A stretch of DNA of 64,000 bases, taken from Cornus controversa. Lineage: Eukaryota; Streptophyta; Magnoliopsida; Cornales; Cornaceae. Location: positions 107,954,533 through 108,018,532 of the forward strand of contig CM048845.1 in assembly GCA_026545225.1 (NCBI GenBank), written 5' to 3'. The position numbers were made by a program, and so were the translations under genes. Position 1 is the first letter of the stretch; every line of letters begins with the position of its first letter. The notes beneath the pieces are model-generated. The model was given only the letters and a program-made list of their open reading frames with translations. It did not search any database and was not told the DNA's origin. Shown piece after piece: positions 24,441 to 37,296 of the stretch.

Positions 24441-27400
24441 ATGCATGGGCGGGAAGGTGAAAATTGGAAACGAGGTCGGCACATGTGGTCGGTCCCCACG
24501 CGTGGCACGGGGACAACGAGGACTGTAGCGGGTGATTCTACAACATCAACTGCTGATTCCTTCTGCAAGGTACTGCCTTGGTGGGTCTTTCAATTGTTTC
24601 CATATAGTATTTCCGTCGCGGTTGTAAGTTTAATGGCGGCTTGGTTATGTTATTGGAACAATAGAACCTGATCCTGATTCTTTTGACAATCATGTTGGAT
24701 TAATTGTTATATATTTCGAAACTATTCTGTTTTGGTTTGGCTGGTTTATATCATAGGAAAGTTTCGGGCGTTTTTGATACGCGTGACTTTTCCTAATATT
24801 TTTTAGACTATTTTTTTAAACTAAGTGCAAAACTTTTGTAAAATATTGTTCCTTTGTCTTGGTTAATTTGTAGACATAATTTTTCTTGTGTTGTGGTTGG
24901 TTTTTCTGGTATGAATAAGCACTAGAACCATTAGAGCTCGGAACTTTATTGGAATGGTGTTTCGAGCCAATTATTCTGGGATAGGCTATGGAAGTTGGAT
25001 TATTGGTTTAATGTATGGTATGGCTTGTTTGTCAAGAACTGCCTCACACTGTGGATATTTCCGTTTTGCACTCTCTTGGAGCTCACTGTTTTAAAACGCC
25101 TTTACGTTGGTAGGATACATCTCCCTTATAAATGCCAGTAACTTACTTTTCTCCTCCAGGAGACTGAGACGTCACAATCACCAAACCCAACATCCCCGTT
25201 GGCGTGTTGGGGATTGGTTCTGATACTATCTGTGAAGACATGCCTCACATTGTGTTAGGGGTGGTAAAATTGGACATGACACGAAAACACCAATACGACT
25301 CAAACACGACACGAATTAAGTGGGTTTGGGTTTAAGGTAATCCGACACGTTTAATAAATGGTTCGACATGAACACGACACGCAAAAATTAGGTTGCATTT
25401 GGGTTTAAGCTGTCTAACCCGTGACACGATTACGACACTATTACAACACGATTACGACATGAGTTATTCATATATTATGGTTTTATACAAACTTATATAT
25501 ACATAGTTATATATATTACAATTGTTTGTAATCTATTTGTTTGTTTACATGACTGACGTAGTCAAGGATGAGATTGTTATGGTGTCTTCCCAGTTGTTGA
25601 ATCACCTTAGAATATTTTTGAGTTTATATATAGATACAAAATTTATAATATAGTTTGATTTTTTAGGATTTATGTATTGATATGTACTTTATTTTTATAT
25701 GATCTTTAGAGAGATTTTTAGGGGTGGAGAAACTCATATGATATAAGTTAAACGGATTAAAACGATTATTAAACAAGGCGTGCCATTATAGGACATATTT
25801 ATTAAACGGGTTATACGGGTCGACACGGATAAGACGTTTAATAAGCGGGTTGGATTAGTGTTAAGGGTCTCTGACATGATTATTAAATGGGTCGGGTTAG
25901 GGTTGAGCTGTTTAGTAGAATACTTATAGATCGACACGAACACGAATTGCCGCCCCGACATTGTGCAGATATTGATAACTCTTCGGGACGGAGTGGAAGA
26001 AGGGATGTGATTCTCGAACGAGGAAAAGGATCCAATGACTTCGAAATAATTGAACGAGGAGCCGTATGAGGTGAAAATCTCATGTACGATTCTGTAGAGT
26101 GGCAGTAAGGGTGACTTATCTGTCAACTTTTCCTCTGCACAAAAACCGGTTTTAAAATATGTCTGCATAGGTAGGAAGCATCCCCTTACAAGTCGTATCA
26201 ATCCCTCCCCCACCCCACCCCCCCCCCACAAAACAAAAGTGTATTTGACCCCCTACATTTTAAAAATTGGGCAAATGGAAATCCTTAAATGAGGTCGTGC
26301 AACCCTCTCTCTTTGATTCCACTCTACCTTTCTTCATTTTCCATCTCTCTCCGGCAGATGTAAACAATGTTCTTGCCCTTTCACCCTCTCGTCATGATCC
26401 TCTTTGACATATATATATACATATATGATTTTTTTATAGTTTCCCATGAACTTAGATTTCAACGACTCTCATATATATACATATATGATTTTTTCTGGTT
26501 TCCCATGAATTCAGATTTTAGCAACTCTCATGTGTGTGTGTGTGTGTATGACTTTTTCCTCTTGATTTTCCATTTGGTTGTCGAGAAAATGTAGGAAAAG
26601 AAAGCAAATTTAGAGACTTTCCATCCTCTTTGCGCGATCTAGCAACCAAGATATCGAGCATGAAGCTGTACACATGGTTCTACGCCGAATTGAATTACAG
26701 TTGTTTGAATTTTTGTGAACTGAAATCGAAATCCTAGAAAGAATGGAGAGAGGATGATGGGTCGAGGAACGAATTGGAGATGGAATGCAATTGCACTGTT
26801 AAAGATAAGCGACATCCATGGTCAGTTTTGTTTTTAGAGAGGCAAATCGAGCAGCTCATGCTCTTGCAGTTTTGTTTTTGGAGACCACTCCTCCAGGAAA
26901 AAAGAAAAGGATTTTCTTCATCTTCTTCAACAATAATTAGGTATTTGACTTACCAAAAAAAACATGTATTTGATGCTTGAAACCTAAAAATATTTATTTT
27001 GAACAGCTTGATTCCTCACCCAATCCAATTTTTGATGAAACCCATTTGTGTATATATATATATATGTTTGAATGCATATATACATATATGTGTGTGTTAT
27101 TGTGTTTATGGGTGAGGGATAAAACTGACAGAGGAGAGAAAATGTAGGAGGAAGCTTACTGTGAACGTGAAAGCTAGAGAGAGATAGAGAATCTAGAGAG
27201 AGAGAGTCAGTTGTGTAAGAGAGATAATCAAGAAAGAGAGAAACTCAGTGAGAGAAGGGTATTTTCGGGTTTTAATAAAAAAATTGGTCAAACATGACGG
27301 TCAACGAACGATCATTGGACGGAAGGGGCTATTAGCCCAGATTTTTCAAATGTTTTTAGGTTATATGAGCATACTTAACTAGAGGGGTGTTTTGTGCACA

Positions 27401-30400
27401 TTCTATATATAGTAGGGTTTTTTTTTTCACTTTACCCTAAATAAATCCGTGAATTTACGGGAGTACATTAAATACTAGATGTTTTAAAGAAAATGGTTTC
27501 TCAGTTTAGGACATTTATTTATAGTGCGTCTTGGAGAAGTAGGAGGGAAAGGAAAGGAGAAGATAATATTAGTTATGAGAAAGAAAATGAGTGGATAGCA
27601 TTACCTCCTCTCGTTTTCAGATAACTAAGGAGGGAAAAGAAAGAAAGGATAGTGCTGATCCTTTATCGTGTTTGGAAAAGGTAGTTGTGAGAAAGGAAAG
27701 GAAATGATTGTTTTATTTTCTTAGTGTATGGAATGATAATAAAACAGGAACTCACTTTTTTCTAAAAAATAGGGCAAAATGAGTAATCACTAACTCTCTT
27801 ATCATTTTCTTCAAAATCCTCCCACTCTAGAGATTATGGGCAAATCACTATTTAAGGGGTTAGGCTATACCTTTGTCCCTTTTAATCGTCTTCTTTTATT
27901 TTTCCAAAACAAACACAAGATAAGCTCTCTCTCCTTGTTGTTCATTTTTTTCCTTCATGTTTAATTCTCTCAATAGAATCACAATATTACATTTAATATA
28001 TATATATCTATTCATAGGAAAAGTAAGAGGTTTCCCTTATGGAATAGAGACACAGTAAATTAATCTCCTTTCAGCTCAATTTTTCATGCCACTAAAACCT
28101 GAGATAGTTTACAAAAAAATCTCCACCATAGAAGTTAATAATGAAAAAAGTTGATTGAGATGCAGAGTCATGGCATTGTTATTCATATTTTTTTCCCTCC
28201 TTTCGGGTGCCAGTTCATGCCAGCTACATCTTTGTATTTTGTTTAAGAAAAACCATTAATATAATCTTGCAACTCATGCTAGTTAAATTTAACTAGGTAA
28301 AATCATGGATAGAAAGTTAATGTTTTTTTATGCAAAGAGGCCTTATATTGGTTGCAATCAACCCTATAAGTGGAATAGAAGCACGTGATGTAATTCATTG
28401 CTTTCCTTCAGATCATCATCTAACGTCACTGAGATGCATAATTACATGTTAAAATGCGTTTTAGTAGACAAATTGTGGGTACATGCTAAATGTTCAAGTT
28501 TTTCTGTCATGCATTAGTTGTACGAACTCATTGAAGCCGTACATCGATGCATAAGTAAGGCACACAAGTGTGAAGGCATAGCTGAGGCAATTTCCTCAGC
28601 TACCAAACAGCCTAAATTTTTACCTTCTATCTGCATAATTTAAAATGTTTAAACAAATTGTTGATACATGCTATGAACTTGATGTGTGATATAAAATCTG
28701 TCTTAATTGCTTAATTGTTATGCATTATTCATTCATTCTCACAGTAGCTTGGAACATGCTGAAGAATTGTTTTAGGATTACGTAATTGTGTCAGTTGATT
28801 GCCAGTGTCAACCAAGAATCAATGCTTAATTATAAAAAAACCATGTTACTGATATTAAAGAACTGCGTTGGTATGATTTTTACCTAGTGATAAGGAAAAA
28901 ACATATTTACTGGTAACATATCCTGGAGTTGACTTTTAATTTTTATTTATTAGTCTTTTGGATTATTATTTGGTTTACAAATTTCATGGTAAGCTGAAGT
29001 TTTCTTGTTTTGTAGGCTGGGCGCAAGATTAGTGTTGGTGATTGTGCTCTTTTTAAACCGCCCCAGGATTCCCCACCTTTCATTGGAATAATTCGTTGGT
29101 TAACTTTGAATAAAGAAAAAAATCTACAGTTGGGCGTGAATTGGCTTTATCGACCAGCTGAAGTGAGGCTTGGCAAAGGCATCCTGCTGGACGCCGCGCC
29201 AAACGAAGTCTTCTATTCCTTTCATAAGGATGAGATACCTGCTGCATCGTTACTCCATCCGTGTAAAGTTGCATTCCTTCCTAAAGGTGCTGAACTTCCT
29301 CCAGGGATATCCTCATTTGTGTGTCGGCGAGTTTATGACATTGCAAACAAGTGTTTATGGTGGCTAACTGATCAAGATTATATTAATGTAAGTTTTAGTT
29401 CTTTGTATAATCTTGCATACATTTAATGAGGGAAAAAGGGAGGGGGGAGAGAATGGCAGGTTCTTTTCAGACTTTGCCTCACTGTTTAATTTTTCTAATG
29501 TGTAGTTCATAATTTATCTTTCTGTAGGAGCGACAAGAAGAAGTAGATCAGTTGTTATATAAAACACAAATAGAAATGCATGCAACAGTGCAGCCTGGTG
29601 GTCGTTCTCCAAAAGCAATAAATGGTTCAACGTCAACATCACAGTTGAAACCTGGTTCAGATAATGTACAGAGTGCCACTTCTTTTGCTTCTCAAGTCAG
29701 GGGAAAGAAAAGGGGGGCAGAGCATAACACTGAGCCTGTGAAACGAGAGCGTTCTTCAAAAGATGATGGTTATTCTGGTCTGTATAAAGCAGAAAGCATT
29801 TTGAAATCTGAGATTGCTAAAATAACAGAAAAAGGAGGCCTTGTAGATTCTGGAGGGGTTGAGAAACTGGTTCAACTCATGCAGCCGGATAGGGCTGAGA
29901 GAAAAATTGAATTGATTAATAGATCAATGCTTGCAGGTGTGATAGCAGCCACAGATAAGGTTGATTGCCTTGGTCGGTTTGTGCAGCTCAGGGGTTTGCC
30001 TGTATTGGATGAATGGCTCCAAGACGTCCACAAAGGGAGGATTAGTGATGGTAGTAGCCCTAGGGATGGTGATAAATCAGTAGAAGAATTTCTTTTGGTT
30101 TTACTTCGTGCGCTGGATAAGTTGCCCGTGAATATTAATGCTTTACAAATGTGTAACATTGGCAAGTCTGTTAATCATTTACGCTCACATAAAAACTCGG
30201 AAATTCAGAAAAAGGCAAGGAGTTTAGTTGACACATGGAAGAAGCGTGTTGAGGCTGAAATGAATAATATTGATGCAAAGTCTGGTTCAAATCAGGCTGT
30301 TTCATGGTCTTCCAGGTCACGTCTTCCTGAAGTTTCTCACGGTGGGAACAGACATCCTGGTGGGTCCTCTGAGGTTGCGATAAAGAGCTCAGTTACACAG

Positions 30401-33400
30401 CCATCTAAAACTACTTCAGTTAAAGCTATCCAGGGCGAAACCCCTGCCAAGTCTGCATCGTCATCCCCGGGGCCGATGAAATCAGCACTATCTCCTGCTT
30501 CAGGTAAGGATGGTCTACCCAGATATGCAGCTAGCAGCGCCTTTGATATTCCTTCAACAACAGCAAGGGATGAGAAGAGCAGCAGTTCTAGTCAGTCTCA
30601 CAACAATAGTCAATCTTATTCAAGTGACCATGCCAAAACTACAGTTTTCTCGGGGAAGGAGGATGCAAGGAGCTCGACAGCAGGATCAATGAGCGTGAAT
30701 AAGTTCTCGGGTGGTGGTTCTCGACATCGGAAATCAAATAATGGTCCTGGGTCTGGAGTTCAAAGGGAAACTGGATTAAGCAGAAGTTCATTGCTTCGAA
30801 ATTCAGCTTCGGAAAAAATTTCACAGTCTGGAACTTGCGAAAAGGCACTTGATGTGCCCATTATGGAGGGTAATAATCAAAAGCTGATAGTTAAGATACC
30901 AAACAGAAGTCGCAGTCCCGCGCAAAGTGCCAGTGGAGGATCCTTTGATGATCCATCCATTATGAACAGCAGAGCTTCTTCTCCTGTACTTTCGGAGAAG
31001 CATGATCAATCTGATCGCAATTCAAAGGAAAAGGGTTATGCTTATCGAGCTAATATTACTTCTGACATGAATACAGAGTCATGGCAAATCAATGATGTGC
31101 TGACTGGGTCAGATGAAGGTGATGGGTCACCTGCTGCTATTCCTGATGATGATCGGTGTGGGACAGGTGATGGCAGTAGAAAATTAGAAGTCTCAAAAGC
31201 TACTTCCTCATCATCGGGAAATGAACTGAAGTCGGAGAAAATGCATGAGGCTTCTTTCAGCTCCATAAATGCTTTAATTGAAAGCTTCGTCAAATACTCT
31301 GGATCAAATGCACCCATGTCAGCTGTGGATGATATTGGTATGAACCTGCTTGCTAGTGTGGCTGCTGGCGAAATGTCCAAGTCCGATTTGATTTCACCAA
31401 GTAATTCTCCGCAGAGAATCACCTCTATAGCCGAGGGCTCTTCCATTGGCAATGAAGTCAAGACAAAGTCATCACGTGTAGATAACCTCTCTCAAGATCA
31501 AAGCCAGTCTATTGATGTTGTTGTTGAGAAGCAGGGTGTTATTGCTGATACTTCGTGCTTTAAAGACGGAATACATCATGAATCTAAACATGCATTAGCA
31601 GACTGCTCTGGAGACAGAAAAACCATGTCTTCCTTGTCGGAAGAGAAGGCAGCAGGTGAGTGTAACAAGCATTCTAGTTTTTCCAATGTTGATTTGCAAC
31701 CAACTTCCTACTCACGTTTAGAGACCAATGAAAGATCAGATGAAAAGAAAGGCATTGCTTCTGTTGCTGCATCCCCTGTATGCACAACCGAGAAGGTAAC
31801 TGATGGTGAAGGAAACAAACAACTTCATGAAAAAAAGGCAGTTGCGACTGGTGTGAGTGTTGATGGCTCTCCAGAGACTAAAGGAAGCATGTCTTTGGTA
31901 ACTGGTGATAAGGTCGATGAGGTTCTTTCATGTGTAGAAGATGGATCACGAGCTGTTGAAGGTTCATCATCATTCCCGTTGTTAGATATTGATGGTGAGA
32001 ACAAAAGTAATGTGAATGAAGGGTTGATCAGTGGTGTGCATACAGAGCAGAAGCCACCTTCGGTGATGATGGATTCTGAGTGTGTAGCTGATGAGAAAGT
32101 GGTGCATCCTTCTGGTTCTCATAGAGATCCTGCTCCAGTAAGTCTGGATCAACTCAAGGTTGGAAAAGCTGATGAGATGATCACCACGAGTCATGTTAAT
32201 CAGACTGAAGAAGAAAAAATTGATCGTAAAACCAACAGTACTCCAACTATTGAGAATAAAGTTGTTGCTGGGTTCGGTTCAGCTGTTACAGATCCGAAGA
32301 ATGAGTGCATGGAGGCAAATATGGACAATAAAGAGGTTCTTGAGCATGGTGGTGGAGCTGTTCGTCACAAGGATTCATCTGTAATTTCTAACCAAGAAAC
32401 GGAGCAGTATGTGATGTCTGGGGGATCTAAGTTGACTGGTGCTGATGCAGATGCAGATGAAACAGAGGAATGTGCATCCACCGCAGCAGATACTTCTACA
32501 GGGGTATCAGATATGGATGCAAAGCCAAAATTTGATTTAAATGAAGGCTTCAATGCAGACGATGGAAAATATGGGGAGCCAGTCAACTTGGCTGTCCCTG
32601 AATGTTCAGCTCCTGTTCATTTAGCTAACTCGTTGCCTTTTCCTGTTTCTTCAGTGTCCAGTGTGCTTCCTGCTTCCATTACGGTGACTGCAGCTGCAAA
32701 AGGTCCTTTTATGCCTCTAGAAGATCTCTTGAGAAGTAAAGGGGAACTTGGATGGAAGGGATCAGCTGCAACAAGTGCTTTTCGCCCAGCTGAGCCGAGG
32801 AAGGTTCTGGAGATGCCACTGGGTACAACTAACATCCCTCCTCTTGATGCTACAACCAGCAAACATGGTCGCCCTTTATTGGATATTGATCTGAATGTGC
32901 CAGATGAAAGAGTTCTTGAGGACATGGCATGTCGAAACTCAGCTCAGGAGACAGTTTCTACATCTTACCGTATATATAATCATGATTTGGCACGAACTGA
33001 TCTGATGGGTTCTGCACCTATTCGTGGCTCTGGAGGACTTGATCTTGATTTGAATCAAATTGATGAAACTAATGATATGGGTCAGTATTCGAGTACAAGT
33101 AATCGCAGACTGGAGGCGCTGCATCTGCCTGTTAAGTCACCATCATCTGGTGGATTTCCTAATTGTGAGGTCAGGAGGGACTTTGATCTAAATAATGGGC
33201 CTATGCTTGATGAAGGAAGTACTGAATTATCGTCACTTAACCACCAAGGGCGGAGCAGCGTGCAATCACAGCTACCTTTTGCTGCCCTTCGAGTGAACAA
33301 TGCAGAAATTGATAACCTCTCATCATGGTTTCCTTCTGGGAACACGTATCCAGCTGTCCCATTTCAGTCAATCTTGCCTGATAGAGGGGATCAGCCCTTT

Positions 33401-33991
33401 CCAATTGTTGCAGCTAGTGGGCCACAAAGAATATTGGGTCCCCCTACTGGTGGAACTCCATTTATTACTGATATTTACCGGGGTTCTATATTGTCTTCTA
33501 CTCCTGCTGTGCCTTTTCAGTCTTCGTCCTTGCAGTATCCTGTCTTCCCTTTTGAAACCAGTTTTCCTCTGTCTGCAGCCACTTTCTCAGGTGGATCAAC
33601 CACATATATGGATTCCTCACCTGGTGGACGCCTTTGTTTCCCTGCCACTAATTCACAATTGCTAGGACCTGCTGGTGCAGTCTCATCACAGTACCCAAGG
33701 CCTTATGTTGTTAGCCTTCCAGATGGTAGCAGTAATGTTGGTGTTGAGAACAACAGAAAATGGGGTAGGCAGGGTCTGGACCTCAATGCAGGCCCTGGAG
33801 TTTCGGAAATAGAAGGGAGAGATGAGACGATGCCTCTAATGTCGGGGCAACTTTCTGTTGCCAGTTCACAGGTACTAGCAGAGGAGCAAGCAAGGATGTA
33901 TCAGGTGGCAGGTGGTGTTTTGAAGAGGAAAGAGCCCGAGGGAGGGTGGAATAACGACAGCTTTAGGTACAAGCAAACCTCATGGCAGTAA
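24441..33991 (+). CDS. SUO: SUO-like protein: BAH and TFIIS N-terminal domains, complete, 3 exons
   Basis: Exons 24441-24569, 29016-29387 and 29528-33991 join in phase 0 to about 1654 aa; the introns (4446 and 140 bp) are GT/AG. The start MHGREGENWKRGRHMWSVPT is the conserved N-terminus of this plant family. Residues about 50-163 form a BAH domain (from VGDCALFKPPQDSPPF to KCLWWLTD). Residues about 275-411 form a TFIIS-N/LW helical domain (GGVEKLVQLMQ to VDTWKKRVEAEM). The rest is long, Ser/Gly-rich and probably disordered. It carries five DLN motifs (near residues 1169, 1286, 1339, 1386 and 1584) and GW/WG pairs at 1242, 1579 and 1640. Arabidopsis SUO is reported to act in miR156-linked phase change and miRNA translational repression, with GW motifs. 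The same role here is inference. Exon 3 is a single open frame of 1487 codons with no damage. Confidence 0.93.
25256..25958. mobile_element. hAT-type MITE in SUO intron 1
   Basis: Ends are TAGGGGTGG on the left and CCGCCCCGA on the right, an imperfect terminal inverted repeat (TIR). Flanks CATTGTGT and CATTGTGC form an 8-bp TSD with one mismatch, as expected for hAT elements. The interior is rich in CACGACACG and GGGTTTGGGTTTAAG motifs and has no transposase ORF. Confidence 0.75.
25967..26145 (+). other. organelle-derived fragment with group II intron domain V
   Basis: Positions 26059-26092 form a 34-nt hairpin with the group II intron domain V pattern: GAGCCGTA on the left, GTGAAAATCTCA-type apical stem and loop, and TACGATTC on the right (canonical TACGGTTC, one change). 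The flanking sequence (for example GTAAGGGTGACTTATCTGTC) looks like plastid DNA to me. So this is most likely a nuclear insertion of plastid (or mitochondrial) DNA, directly beside the hAT MITE. The exact donor gene is not assigned. Confidence 0.6.
26400..26555. repeat. short tandem repeat, about 65-bp unit, with (GT)n
   Basis: Two clear and one degenerate copy of a unit ACATATATGATTTTTT...TTTCCCATGAA...CAACTCTCAT; the third copy has GTGTGTGTGTGTG in place of the AT stretch. Lies in SUO intron 1. Confidence 0.7.
26560..29015 (+). other. distal part of SUO intron 1
   Basis: No gene or defined element recognised. Includes GA-rich runs (27170-27255), an AT dinucleotide tract (27050-27080) and T runs (27417-27428). 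It ends at the acceptor TTGTTTTGTAG (29015). Confidence 0.5.
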
Positions 33992-36900
33992 GAATGTGTT
34001 ACACCACAACCTGGCAACCGTTAAAGCTTGGTAAGTTTTCTTGATTGTGCAACTCTATGCAGAAGGGTCAACTTGCCTCTGATTGTAGGACCATCTTCCT
34101 CTCTGTAGTTATTTGCAATTTAGCAGTTCCCAGTTACAACAGTCACGTCGCCATAACTATGCTTGGGGTATTGTCGAGTCATTTTCCCTAACTTGCTTGA
34201 TTTAGTCAAACAAAAAGCATTGTGGCATGTTCAGATTGGTGGTGCTAGAAACAGATGATGAAGTGTGATTTCAGAATATTTATTTTCCTGTCGGTAGATC
34301 TGCTTCTTACTTTATTATTTTGCATTTTCCCTTCATTATGTTTGAGAGTGGAAGAGATCATCATAAAAAGGGGGCAGTCCTCTAAATGAGTAATTTTTTT
34401 TTTGAAAATGGTACTATATACTCACTTGGGAGCCTCCTTTTGTTTCTCTCCTGATTTTTCCGCCTTTCAAACAAGGGAATCTGTAAAATCTCTACTAATT
34501 ATCTTTCCCTTCTGCACAACAACTTGAGACAAGTAGGCTTCTTTATCCAGGAAAAAAAGAAAAAAAGGTACGCTAACAAGAAATGAATTACCCTTGAAGC
34601 AATTAGGGTCTTACTTTAGCTGTTCTTAGGTGCTCCATATGTGATCTCTTCCATGAAATTTGTACTTCTGCGTTTCTGTTTTTCCAAGTACACATGTTTT
34701 TGGGCTCATATAGTTGGTTAACGTTTCACTTTCTTCTCCACATTATTTGATATTTTTCTCATTTTCCTTTTTATTTTTCTTTTCATTGTTCCAGTTCTTT
34801 GAGGATGGACAATGGCAAACTCTTGGAAGTTGTCATCCAACTGATGTGCTCTCAGAGGATGGGTGGTAAGTGAGTAGATGTGTTCATAGTCTCCGACCCC
34901 CACATCCACTGTATCATTTGTATTGCGAAGAATTCTATATATGGGATCTGGGAGCATCATAATCCTTGGACTGCTTTCTGGGTGGCTGCAGATCAGTTTC
35001 TCCTTTGTAGATCTTTAAACGTTGGAAGTGTGCAGTCTGCGTCATAATCAGAATTGGCATTCAATTTTAGTGCATCAATTATATATTAAACACCATCCCT
35101 TGTCCAATCCTTGTGGCCATGGAGGTTGTATTTCTGAACTGCTTCAAGCGGAGGCCCTTTTTTATGTGCTTTGCTGTTAATTTATTTCTCTCTTTTTATT
35201 GTTTCATTTTTCCAAATCTATATACAAAAATGAGCAGGGTAGCCATCGAATTTTGTTACTTGAGCTTTTCTTGGTCTGGCATGTTTAGTTGGTATGGCTG
35301 TTGTGCTTTACTTTGATTTCATCACTTTTGAATCATAGTAGTAGTCTCGTTTCGCTACTGTCTGATTCTTTGTCCAAGTTCTTAATGTTACTGACATCCT
35401 AATGTCAGTACATATCTGTATTATTCTGTTGTTAAATTGTTCCTTGGATGTATGGATGTAACAATGTGAACCACTAAAATCATGTGACATCATTTAATGT
35501 AGAAACCAAGTTTTGAAACAGTTGAGTGTACCAATTTGTTTGCTTTTATGGCTCCATCATTCATTCTCAAGGTGCAACCGGATGGTTAAAAGATATAATA
35601 TAAAAATGGCTTTGGACTAATATTTTGCTTTAGGTATATATGACACTTCATTTTTGTTTTATTGTTTCCATTATCCATTTGCAAGGTGCAATGCGGTGGT
35701 TAAAAGATGAGGGAGGTGGCAATTCATCATAAGAAGGAATCAGGTAACTTATGCATTGGTTCAGGTAATTTGAAAGGTTTGCAGAATCGTGCTAAAATGG
35801 TCTACCAGGGAGGCAAACTGTACGTCATTTATCCTCTCATGACTCATGACATGATATGATGGATGTTTCTGTTGATGAGTGATGGATGTTTCTGTTGATG
35901 AGCTCTGCTCGCTACTTGTTCATGAGTCATTTCATTGGTGCTTATGGCCTTGTCAACTTGGATGTTATACCAACTCTTCTGGATTCAATCAAGATTAACC
36001 TCATCGGTCCTACCAATAACACCCAAAGTTTAGATTAGCAAGCACTTGTGCCTGCTAAAAGTTGGAAAGCATCGTTATCATCACTAGCAGAAGATAAGCC
36101 TGTGTTGTGTCCTATCTATGTGATAAATAATAGGATGTCATTCATTGAACTCATGCAATAATGTATTGTATTGTATTGTCCTGTCTTGTCTTGTATTGTC
36201 GGAGGAATGATGAATGAGATGAGTAGCTAGCAACACAGCCACGTCAAGGGCAGCAGCACTTTGTGTTCACTGTTCACAAAGATTAGCTAGCTATTGAAGG
36301 TGTTTCTTCAGGGTCAGAGCCTAGACTCAAAATTCTCAAGGTATTCTGGCATATTGATGTGAAAAGTATAGACTAATGGTAAAATATAACTCTGTTCTGG
36401 AACAAAAAATTGAAACTATGAACAATGCTCTACTTCCACAAATAATAGAATTATAAATCTGATCACTAAAATGATAGAATGTAATTTGAAACGCCCTACT
36501 CTTTAGACATGCATTTTTTGTTGCAGGACTTGTTTATTATCAGAGTAGAGTGATAGACACCAAGCTTTGTGATAGTAATGATAGAGTATTCAAATCGGAT
36601 TAAGTTGAAAATAATTTTAATAATTTTATGTGAGTGTAGCGATGGATCCCATTAGATGATAACACTATGACATCATGTGGTAATGTTCACCACTTTACTC
36701 ATATAAAAATAAAATTGGATTAGTCCGGCTTTCAAATCATTATTCTTCACACATTACTCGCCCATTTTGAAAAGTGAACATAAGTAATAATGAATAATTC
36801 TCTTGATAATAAATAATTGGTGGTATGCCAATGTTATTTTGATTTGAAGTTTTTAGCTGTCAAAATTTCAATCATATTTATTCTCAAGAGTGGTGAAAAT

Positions 36901-37296
36901 ATTTGTAACTGCAAAAGTTAATTAAAGAAAGAGCCTAAATAAGAAATGATTCAACCTTATTCTGAGAAGGTTCCACAACTTTTTTGGTTACAAATCTGAA
37001 TATAAATTCTCTCGCAATTATTCTATTTTTTTTAAAAAGCGATTTGGATAATGAGAGTCTTATTAATAATGGTGAAACCTAAAAATGAGAAATAGAAATT
37101 CTTTCACAAGAAGAAATCCATCATATGTTAGTCATCGTTGACGCTTTGATACGACGTCGTGTAACAGCTCTTCCTGCTAAACATACCACTGTAACCATTT
37201 TCATTTCTTCCCAAGTCATCCCCCTCCTCTTTCTCTCTCTAGAAAGTTTGAGATCACAGTATCTCACACGAAAAACACACACCAGAACAACCTCAG
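33992..37296. other. SUO 3' region and SUO-DEG9 intergenic DNA
   Basis: Begins with the SUO 3' UTR. A GTAAGT donor at 34031 and the acceptor-like CATTGTTCCAG before TTCTTTGAGGATGGACAATG (about 34796) could mark a 3' UTR intron, but I cannot prove it. A 23-bp tandem duplication (GATGGATGTTTCTGTTGATGAG) lies at about 35858-35901. The last 150 bp before 37297 should hold the DEG9 promoter and leader, with a CT-rich tract at 37210-37242. No other gene seen. Confidence 0.45.
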
